Part shown: one piece after another, positions 23,651 to 33,227 of the stretch
Numbering within the stretch: position 1 is the first letter of the stretch
Layout: each line of letters opens with the position of its first letter
Assembly (NCBI GenBank): GCA_018398575.1
Contig: JAGTXZ010000024.1
Location: 434,001-498,000 of the forward strand
Length of the DNA stretch: 64,000 bases
DNA from: Ampelomyces quisqualis
Taxonomy: Eukaryota > Ascomycota > Dothideomycetes > Pleosporales > Phaeosphaeriaceae
Direction of reading: 5' to 3'
Notes under the pieces: model-generated
Database searches by the model: none
Told to the model about the DNA's origin: nothing
Seen by the model: the letters and a program-made list of their open reading frames with translations, nothing else
Made by a program: the position numbers and the translations under genes

Positions 23651-25441
23651 TCAGTCATAGTGCATGAAAAGCTGCGACATGCTTTCTCCGTGATGATTGC
23701 GGCGAATGGCTTCCGCGAGCAGATTATCGACGTTGATGACGACAAGCTTGTCGCGCGCCTGATCTAGCTTGTACTCGGGGATCGGGAACGCGTTGGTGAT
23801 GATGATCTTGTCGATGATGTCGCATTTATTCATCTCCTCTAGACAATCGCCGCCAAAAAGCCCATGTGTGGCGAAAATGAACACCTTGGTTGCGCCACCC
23901 CGCTTCACGACTGTTTCTGCAGCTGCAATCCAGGATGCAGACTTGTCCATCATGTCGTCTACAATAAAGACGGGCCGGTTCTTGACGTTGCCGACAAGTG
24001 TGACCATGGTCTCAAGCTCAGGATTCTTGAGATGTTCCTCCTCGTCTTCTGACGACGCAGCCGCGTCATATGTGCCTCCGAGCGCATGCGAGTGCTCGCT
24101 GTCCTTGGGCCTTGTCGATGAAGCTGTTGACATGAACGAAGACATCATGTGTGCAGGAATGTCCTCGTCCCCTTCGGACGGCGGTCGGTTCCGCCATGTG
24201 CTATGCGATGTCGCCGAGATGGCGGGCGAAGGATGTGAGTCGTCAACAATGTGACCTTGTACGAGACGCCCGTGGATCACGTTTCGTGCACGCTGTTGAT
24301 GTTAGCATTGACTCGGGACTGACCTCAGACTACCAACCTCGTCAGTGTACTCCTCGGCACTCTCATCCGCACTATGGCCTTCCTCTTCGTCTTGAAGATG
24401 GCTAACATTCGTTCGGATGGGCTCGAGCGGTGCCTCTGGCTCCACGATAGAGCTCGCGCGCATGGACTTGGACAAGGGACTCCCCATTGGCTCGGACAGA
24501 CCATTCGTGCGTCGCTGCAGCGGGAGCGAGGGATTGGCCCTGGGCTTCGGCTTGGCGTCGGTCTTCGGTTCGTGCGTGATGCCTGTGCCGGGCGGCATCT
24601 CGGCATCTAGGTCCAAGGCAGGCTCGGTCAGTTTGGTTGCCTCGTAGCCGCCGTCGAGCCTCAGCGCCTCGAACATGGCGCTTTCATTCCAATGCACGGC
24701 CGTGCCTGCTCGTCGCCTGTCGGTTGTGACGATGCCGAAGCTGAGCTTGAGCGCATCTGCCAAGGACGTCACGCGCTTCGTTCCACCAGGGTTCTTGCTA
24801 ACCACCACGGCTTCCCGCCAGTTGGGCACGTTCAGGCGGATCCAGCGAGCGAGAAGAGGCTCGGCGACGAGATTGTCGACCGGGCACTTGAAGAAGCCCT
24901 GCATTTGCGAGGCGTGCAGGTCGACGGTGATGACGTGGTTCACGCCGGCGACGTGGAGGAGGTTCGCGATCATGCGAGCGGTGATGGCCCCTCGATGCTG
25001 CTTCTTCTTGGACTGGCGCGAGTAGGGGAAGTACGGCATGACAGCTGGTCACGTCAGAGAGGACGGAAGCTCACGCTTGCGGCGTAGCTACCTGTGATTG
25101 ACTTTGCCGAGCCACCTTTGCAGGCGGATATCATAATCAGCAGCTCCATGACCGAGTCGTTGATTCTGCTGCCGTTAGCGGCGGACGACACTGGGGAAAT
25201 GGGCCCAACCTCTCGCTTCCGCTCTGGACGATGAAGACATCCTTGTTGCGTATGGATGTGTCTATGCCATGTTAGACAGCAGAAGAAGCCCGTGACAGCC
25301 GAACCTACGTATCGTGACAGACGTCTCCCCGTTCTTGAACTTGCCCAGGGTCGCCTGGCCCTGCTTGGTGCCCAGTCTGTCGCAGATGCCCTCGACAAGC
25401 CTAGGGTGCGAGGACCCAGCAAAGACAATGGCGCCGCGCAT
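23651..25441 (-). CDS. Ribose-phosphate pyrophosphokinase subunit with large insert (Prs1/Prs5-type)
   Basis: The model has five exons (25309-25441, 25210-25261, 25092-25165, 24338-25044, 23651-24292; introns 44-47 nt) and gives 535 residues. The enzyme makes PRPP from ribose 5-phosphate and ATP in the cytosol for nucleotide, His and Trp synthesis. The N-terminus MRGAIVFAGSSHPRLVEGIC, the ATP-site region MPYFPYSRQSKKKQHRGAI and the DLHASQMQGFF motif are typical of the family. After about residue 220 the chain has a Ser/Glu/Asp-rich insert of more than 150 residues (from about LDLDAEMPPG to SEDEEEHLKNPELE), interrupted by intron 4. The fold then resumes with VFIVDDMMDKSASW, a degenerate form of the PRPP-binding loop. 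Inserts and degenerate loops are known for yeast Prs1 and Prs5, so this is probably the partner subunit of a hetero-oligomer. Confidence 0.88.
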
Positions 25442-28400
25442 CGTGGGAGGCCCGAGAAGCGTCGCCCTTTCCAAGTGCGCAAAATGCTGTAAAGGCCGGT
25501 GAAGGCCTGCGAAATTTCCCGCCATGGCTCGGTGACAACAAGTACCGGTAGCGTGCCAAGGGAAGCGACCCCACCCCGCAACCCAGACAGTGGACACTCA
25601 CATACTTAGTACACGGCGTCTTGTTGATGTACTGCTAGACAGTATCGAAGCAGCCACATTTCTGGTCCACAACCGTGCTAGAATGGGTAGGCACTATTCT
25701 CTCCGTATTCCTGTCTTGAGACACGCGTGGCTAACGATGATTGACGTGGATGGAAACTGATAAAAGTCCGCATTGCCATAAGCTCCATGGCGACGTTGAC
25801 TCTACATGAGAAACGTACCGGTGCTGCCCGTTACAGCCAGATGGGTTATAAGTGGCTGTCTGCTACCTTGAGATTGTGTGATCAAGCTGCCCTGGGGCCT
25901 GTGTCTGCCTTCCAGTCCGGCACTAGGGTAGCCGTCTCTCGAGGTTACACAAGCTCACCGCTTGCTCAGGGCAAAGGCAACAGTCCGTCACTGCACTGAA
26001 AACATCTTCTATGCATAGCGAAAAGGTCTCTCCCCATGGTTCTGCTGGGTAGGATATGGGGCGTCTATAGCTTGCGACGACAGGTATTGGACTGATCACG
26101 CGAGCTGCAAGGTACCATCCTGGAGTGCAACACTGCTCCACTGATTTGAAGACGATGTGAGGCTAGTCGATTGGGAGATTCTGGTATAGGTCCCATGTCG
26201 GGTTTGTTGAGAGGCTTTGAGTGGGCCTGCGTAGGGTGCGCACAAGTGGCAGATGTTCAGATCTGCGCGGGCGTAGAGGCGTCCTCGATCGACTTGTGGT
26301 ACCTGACATGGAGCGGTGAGTTGGTACTACCGTCTTCTGGTACGTACCGTGATAGAGGATGGCGTGATGACAAGATGCACTAAGGGTTGGCTGCCCAGTG
26401 TCTCACATGCACGGATGTCGCCGAGCTGTGAGACGATTGCATGCGGCCAGAAGAAGCAGTAATGGCGCTGCATAAGGCAGTCCGTCTCGGCCGTTTGTGG
26501 ATGTAGGGAATCAAGCGGATCGACGGAAGCTCTTCTAGGCCATAAGGCTGTGTGATGCCAACGTGATTGGCCGTATTGGTTGCATCGACGACGGGCACTA
26601 GTGGGAAGCACTCGCCTCCGAGTACCAGGTCTAGCCTCAGTGCTGTCATGTTGGGGCACGCCTTTTCAGCATGCAGATTGTAATCTGTCAGAGTCGGCAT
26701 GACGGGAAACGGTGCGGTGTGTCGTACCCGCCAAGACGTTGCTAGAGGGCATCTGTCCGGTCCCAGCGACCCGGTTGGGGGTTGAGGCAGGTCCCTAGGA
26801 ATACAAGGGGACAGAGTGCGTTACGTGGCGCCTTGAAGACACGGCACTAAACACGAGCGTGATTTACTTGACCCCTCTTGGTGTTGATGATGTGATGCTC
26901 AGCGTGCTGTCCTCTGAGATGTACTGTGCGTGGCGTGGCCTAGCTATCCGTCCCATGCGCGCTGGAGGATCCTGCTGAAACTACAGCGACACTGATGGGC
27001 GACGTTGACATGTCAAGGCCTGACAGCCGCGTGGTAAGTATGACGAAGCTTGTCCCATGCGTGTCCTGCCGTCCTATACTTGGTCTTCCCGATGTTGACG
27101 TTTCCCACAAACTGTGTCGAGGTTGCTAGCGACTGCTATTTCTGCGCTGGAAACTGCTCAGAAGAAACATGGAATGCAAAGAATCGCGTGGGGAAGAGAC
27201 AAACATGCTTGGCAAGCAGACAGGTACACGGTGGGACTAGCGAGTACTCCGCTTAGTGTGCACTGTGTGGGACGGGTACGGGCCAAAACCATGACGCGCA
27301 TCCATCTGCAATCGGTCGACGCCACGGGCGCCATGATTACACGCCAGTCCCATGGTTACACGCATCTTGCATTTGCGAAACCGGGAACCAGGTTCACAAC
27401 GATCCTGTACGACAGACGTACCGGGTCAGGCATTCGGCCAGGAACGATGAAAATCACATCACGGCAGCCTGGGCAGTAGTTGGTTCTGCGAATCGACGCA
27501 GTGTAGAGCCTTGACTGTGATGTTGCAGCATTCGTCGATGCACTTGACTGTGATGTTGCGGTATGCGGCATGGATGCTGATCTGACTGGACTGTCGGCAG
27601 AGAATCCGACATGCAGCACGCTCGTCCGAGCTTCTCCTGGCAGCTGGACAGATCCTCTCCATGATGCTACAACAGGCAGGTTACATGGCCGGCCGATTTG
27701 CAAGGCCTGTTCTGATAGAAGCGTCCCTATCTGGCGCTCCCATGGCAGCATCTGTGCCGTGGGGACATGTGCGAGGGTTGGCCTTGCCAGGAGATCCGCG
27801 ACGCTAGTTAATGCACGACGCCAGAAGGCGTTCCATGGGATGAGGCTGCATGCGACGATTCATCGCCCAGCTGGACCAGGTTGGGGGGGTTCATCGTGCA
27901 GGAGGCGGGTCCCGATTCCGTCGCATGCAGCAACGAGCTGCGCGTCTTCTACAAAGGGCGAAGAGCGGCGTCGGTGCCTGCAGCAGCTCGATAACGCAGA
28001 GTGGAGCGTCTACAAGAAGCAGGCCGAGGTGCATCCAGGGTCTGTGTCTGTCCCTCTCTCGTGCGACCCTGGTGGAGGGTTGCTGGAGGCTCGTTCAGCC
28101 ACAGACGGTGACTTCTGGTGCAGCACAAGGCCGCGAGGCTGGCGCAGAAGAGCCCTGTCCCGGGCCGGCCTGAAGCGGAAGCCGAAGAAGAAGAAGAAGA
28201 AGAAGAGGCAGAGGAGGAAGAAGGAAACAAAGAGCCACGAGAGGCGGACAGGCAATGGCAGGAGGGCGTATGCAGGGCGCCGTTTTGGGCGTGCCATGTC
28301 TGGGATGGATCATGGCGGACGGCTCACCGTCTGTTTGGGGCCTCTGCCGTCTGCCATGTCGCCCTCTGCGAGTCCTCTGCGAGTCGACGGCGCGTGAGTG

Positions 28401-29288
28401 TGCAATCAGCCCGCAGTGTTCAATCCGCATGCATCGCCGCCGCAGTGTTCAATCCGCATGCATCGCCGCCGCGGCTGGCCGGCCAGGCAGCGTGCAGCAT
28501 CAGGAGGCAGCGTGCAGCATCAGGATGCAGCGCGGTTTCGTGTGACACGGTGGCCCAGCATCCACCACCCTCCCAGCCTTCTCGGAGCTTTTCTCACCAC
28601 ATCGCGCCCGCCTGCAACAAGGTTCCGCGACCTGCCCATGCTACCGTGACCGCGGCTGCGGAACAGCCAGCCCGCGTCTGACCAGCTCCACCACGCCCTG
28701 CCCTTTCAGAGCCTCATGGCGAGAGCGTAGCAGGCGGCACTTCTCAGGCCGCCTCGCTGTGTGACGCCCCGTGTGTCGTTTGCTCCATCTGTACCGCACC
28801 CGTCCGCTTTCGAACTCCACCCTCCAGGGCTGCCAGAGCGCGAGACGGCTGCATGCTGGTTCCTGTTGTACACTACCGCTCCTGGTGGCCATGGACTCAG
28901 CTGCGTCCATGTCCATGTTCGTTTGCCTTTGGTCCATTGTATCTGGGAAGCCCAGTATAAGACGGACCTAGATCCGCCACTCTAGCGTCTTCACCGTGCC
29001 TACCAACCAGTCTCCCCTCCTCCAGCACCCTTCCTCGCTCCTGCACGCTAGCTCTCGTTGCTCTGCAGCTCTGCTTGCTTTTACCAGCCGCCCCTCAAGC
29101 ACCTCTACACCCTCGGCCTTGACCGCAAATCCCACGCCTCTTCCAGACACTCCTTCACCGCCCTACTCAGGTCAGTCTCGCGCGCCTTCCTTGTACCGAC
29201 TACTTGACTGACCTGTCTCCGCTCCAGTCCACAGCGCCAACTGTTCCCCAACACCCAACACCCAACACCCAACACCCCTCACATCGCC
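25442..29288. other. Nearly 4-kb region without a supportable gene
   Basis: Many overlapping frames exist on all six frames, but none has a recognisable domain or clean splice structure. The longest (27570-28397, plus) ends in a low-complexity Lys/Arg run encoded by GAAGAA repeats (about 28181-28235) and looks spurious. The right part is GC-rich and contains two short tandem repeats (28412-28525). The last 300 bp are C/T-rich and contain ACACCCAAC repeats just before the small Cys-rich gene; this is probably its promoter and leader. Confidence 0.5.
28412..28525. repeat. Short tandem repeats (29-bp and 20-bp units)
   Basis: Two copies of a 29-bp unit starting CGCAGTGTTCAATCCGCATG begin at 28412 and 28441. 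They are followed by two copies of a 20-bp unit (AGGCAGCGTGCAGCATC plus AGG) at about 28485 and 28505. Neither is in a recognised gene. Confidence 0.8.
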
Positions 29289-29453
29289 ATGGCCGCCCCA
29301 GCAAACTGCACCCACAAGTTCAACATCATCAAGTCAGATACCACGCTCGTCCAATGGAACTGCAACATCTGCCACACCGGTCCCTATCAATCCGTCTACG
29401 AGTGCCAGCACTGCAAACTCAAGACATGCCGGCCCTGCGCCGCCAAATTTTAA
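29289..29453 (+). CDS. Small Cys-rich, probably zinc-binding protein (54 residues)
   Basis: A 54-codon frame from ATG 29289 to TAA 29453 sits behind a C/T-rich leader. It begins MAAPANCTHKFNI and contains seven further cysteines arranged as CNIC, then CQHC, then CRPC with a single C at KTC, plus several histidines. This looks like a compact treble-clef or zinc-ribbon fold (CNICHTGPYQSVYECQHC region). Family and function are unknown; tiny proteins of this kind are often missed by gene callers. The stop codon is followed directly by GTGAGT, a perfect donor, with a matching branch-like GCTGAC and CACAG acceptor at 29595. An intron in the 3' UTR (29454-29595) is therefore likely. Confidence 0.65.
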   Translation: MAAPANCTHKFNIIKSDTTLVQWNCNICHTGPYQSVYECQHCKLKTCRPCAAKF

Positions 29454-30784
29454 GTGAGTCCAACAACACCTCCTCCCAACACGCCGCTGCACGTCTTGTG
29501 TGCGCAAAGCCCGCAGATCCACCGTCGTCGCCTGTTCCAGGGAGACTCGATGATGTGAGTGATGCACGTTCAGGGTGCTGACTCGCTGGGCACAGATTGA
29601 ATGCAAAGCACAGATCGACGGCATCGTCTAGCGAATCCAAATAACCGGGCCGCGCTCGCCATCTCCTGCCCAAGCTCGCGCAGCCCACATTCGCAACCAA
29701 TTCGCCTACCTTCATCTCCCATCACGACCGTCTCCGACCACGACCAGCCACCATTTTCTTCTCCGTTTCATCATCATCAGCATCATTACGTCGGCTTGAT
29801 CTATCTTAGCACGGCGTTACTGGCGGCTTGACCTCGTCATCCCGGACTAGCAGCGGTGATTCCGCGGCGGCCCAATTCCTTTAGGCGTCAATCTCATTCC
29901 TCGTCCAATAAAAGCATATTCGGCTTCGAACAGTTTCTGTCCCGCCAGGAGGTTCGACTTTTGACACTTGCAATTGCTCTTAAGCACTCTAGAACACGGC
30001 CTCTGTTCCTTCAGCATTTACGGGATCATTCTGGCGTTTCACAGTATTATACCATGTTTTTTTTGTTTTTGTTCAGCAAAGGATTGGATTACGACACGAT
30101 GATTACTACCTAATGTCATGTATCTCGGCAGTATTTGGTATCACTCAGCCAGCTTCCAAAGTCCGCTTTTCGGATTTTCGAGCTGCATGTAGACCTCTAT
30201 CCCGGCGGAAATAGCTGTCCAGCGTACAAATTTTGGCAAGGAGACACTAGTAGCCTTTGGCTCTTTTCCACTCTACAATTGCCCAAGGCGCGCGGCGCAT
30301 CCTCGTGCCATGAATCGTGAGGGTTTTACATGCACTACGACTCTGTCATGCAAACAGGGTTGGTTCGTCACGTGATATCAAACAACCCACATGGTCAAGC
30401 ATCGCCCAACACGAGGGCGACTTCGTTCGGCAGCATCAAGCTTTCCGTCACAGACAGAAAAGTGAAGCTCCGTACATGGCTACTGGCTCTCCAAAGCGAA
30501 TAAAATGCGACTGCTACGCAGGAAAGAGCGTTCAGCCGCATACTGTCCACAAAGAGCCAATGCCAATCGGCTCTTTTGGCCCCCAAATCACCACTACACA
30601 CGTAATCATGGTGCCCTCTGCCGTCCTATAATCAAACTATTCTCCCTAACATCAATCCATCCTTACTACAATACCTCGGACCATCTTTGACCCTATCGCT
30701 ACTACAAAATCTCATTGTTGCGGGTGGTTTGACCGCATCCCAGGGTTTGACTAAGCTGACACCCAGAAGAAGCAAGCACCAAGA
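29454..30784. other. Intergenic region, no gene recognised
   Basis: The left part is probably the spliced 3' UTR of the small Cys-rich gene; the right part is the upstream region of the calpain-like gene. I see no coding frame. Confidence 0.5.
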
Positions 30785-33022
30785 ATGAGCTCCGTCTCTA
30801 GCAGCGACAGCCAACTCACCAATGTGCCCCAAGAGGTCATCAACGACTTCTGGGCGTCATTGATCACAAAGAGGCCTGCCAAAGTCACCAAGATCTTTCC
30901 TTCGAGCCTCTACACAAACCTACTCCCCCCGAAGCGCAAGCCCGGCACATGCACAGGTAAGAACGCAGCAGAATCGTACGAAGCTGCAGCCGCCGAGTGT
31001 CACGCCCGCGTCAAGCGTGTTGTACGAGAATGCCATCGCACAAACGAGAAGTTCACAGATCCCGAGTTCGACATTGAAAACCTGTCGGACAAGAACTGCT
31101 TGCAAGGCTTACAGTACTGGTACGACGAGAAACCTGCCACGGTATCATCATCTGTCAGTATACCGAGACTTGGCTGCGCCCTCTCGACCCTAATTCAGGC
31201 GGACGATGACGGCCCAAGCCCAGGCTCTGTTCACCGGGTCGACTGGATCTTCGACAAGCCCCAATTCGAGATCGACGGCTTCCACAGCTCAGATGTGGTG
31301 CAGGGCTCAAATGGCGATTGCTGGTTCATCGCCGCTGTGGCCACGATATGCAGCAACCCAGAGCTTATCAAGAAGGTGTGCGTCGAGAAAGACGAGGAAT
31401 GCGGTGTTTACGGATTCGTCTTCCACCGAGATGGCGAGTGGATCTATACTTTGGTAGACGACAATCTCTATCTGGTATACAGCGACTTTGACGAATACGG
31501 TGATCGTTATGACCCGACTGGCATCAAGGAGACGAGGAACAAGAAAAACCACCAAACTGGCTCGGAAGCGCTCTATTTTGCGTCATGCTCTCACGAGAAT
31601 GAGACCTGGCTACCTCTGCTGGAGAAAGCGTATGCCAAAGTACACGGCGACTACAACTCGATTTCTGGTGGCATTAGCGGGAAAGCAGTGGAAGATCTGA
31701 CTGGAGGTGTGACTACAAAGATCTTGACAGACCGCATTTTGAGCAAAGAGCGTCTGTGGATCTCTTTGACCGAGACTGGACGGTAGTTCAGCATTGGACA
31801 AGCGTATCCGTGGCCTGGGTGACAGAATACCTCAACACAAAGTTCTCTGTTGAGATCAAGAAGTCAGGACCTACTGTTTTCGTACTCTGTCAGGTAAGTC
31901 TGCTACTTCAGACACAACATCATTGGCTGACCGGCATAGCTCGATGATCGATACTTTCGCGGCCTGGAGGGCAAATACGACTTCGACCTGCATTTCATCC
32001 TCCAGGAGCAGAATTGCGAAGCCGGAGATCATATAGTACGTGCTCGCGGAGCCTGGTTCGGAAATCGCAGCATCTCTGCCGAGGTCAATCTAGAGGCCGG
32101 AGTCTACGAAGTGCTCCCCAAAATCGAGGCATCACGCGATGCCGATGCTCCTGACGTACAAGAAGTCGTCATCAAGGTAGCCGAGAAGAACCCTCAGAAG
32201 CTCAGACAGATAGGATTGAACTATGACATCGCCAATGCCAAGGGTGCCAACGAGCTCAGCGAAGAAGAGAAGAAGAAGCGCGAGCAGAAGAAGAAAGAGG
32301 ATGCAGAGAAGAAGAAGATGAAGGAAGATGAGGAAGCAAAGGAGAAGGTGGATTTTGAGGCATGGAGGAAAGAGGAGAAAGCAGACTATGAGGCATGGAA
32401 GAGGGAGAGGGCTCACAACGCAAGAGATGCTTCGAAAGAAGAGGCTACCAAAGCTGAGTTAAAGTACGATGACAAAACACAAAATTCGCACCCCGTCGCG
32501 GCCGAGGCGCAAACGGAGGCGCAAACGAACGAGGACGCTCCATCCTCTGCCACCGTCGCTAAAGAGAAGTCCGAAGCCAAGACATCTGTCGCGGCATCCA
32601 AAGCAGACGCAAAGCACCCTTCCCCAACATCAAAAGACGACTCTGCCTCCGACCTCGGCGATAACAACAACAGAGAACCTCAAAATACACCACAAGACTA
32701 CACTCACCTCGCAGCCGCACACCCTCACGCTACGCTCGCCGCTCATACCGCCCCATCCTCCATCGCCGGCGACACTTACCACCCTGTATACGGCCGCCAC
32801 CCAGACAGCGTGTACGGCGACGCGCCGCCGTCTGCACCCCTTGCGCGTGCTCGCGTACCCGAAGACCACGAGCCGAAGCCGTGGAATGCCGTGTGCGTCT
32901 TGGGCCTGCGGGTGTATAGTCAAGATGCGGGGGTGAGTATTCGATTGATGCAACCGACGGATGTGGAGGAAGGGGCGATTTTGGATGTGGATGGGGGAAC
33001 GGCGGCGGGGGCTACAACGTAG
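30785..33022 (+). pseudogene. Calpain-like cysteine protease lacking the His/Asn (PC2) half of the catalytic domain
   Basis: The first frame (30785-31786, 333 codons) encodes a calpain N-terminus and PC1 subdomain with the catalytic cysteine in VVQGSNGDCWFIAA. It continues through WLPLLEKAYAKVHGDYNSI and DLTGGVTT, then stops at a TAG after ILSKERLW. A second frame starts overlapping it (about 31757) with DLFDRDWTVVQHWTSVSV, the end of the catalytic region of such proteases. After a clean 46-nt intron (31894-31939) follow a C2-like domain, a Lys/Glu coiled-coil stretch and a low-complexity tail to 33022. About 100-150 residues carrying the catalytic His and Asn are missing, and the frame is shifted at the junction. 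No intron is needed or visible to explain this. An active protease is unlikely. It is convergent with AVL9, 205 bp away. Confidence 0.65.
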
Positions 33023-33227
33023 ATGAAGGGAGGGATGATGCGAGAAGGGAGATTGTGGTTGTAGAACGATGGTCATATGCCCAGACGTTCTTGTTCCGAG
33101 TGCTTGTTTGATCAAGGCATGTTTTTCTTTCCTTTGTGTGTTTCTGAAACCCCGGGAATTCATGGCGTTGCAGTGGGGGGCGAGAGATTGCTTCGTTTCG
33201 TAGGCTATGCACATTCCAACCCCTAGA

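Noticed and set aside
27570..28397. 275-codon plus-strand frame
   Set aside because: Composition changes abruptly, the end is a Lys/Arg run from a GAAGAA microsatellite, and there is no domain or promoter context. Overlapping frames of similar length exist in other frames.
31752..31786. 35-nt GT-AG intron that would rejoin the calpain frames
   Set aside because: It is shorter than any other intron here and would still leave out the catalytic His and Asn, so it does not restore the enzyme.
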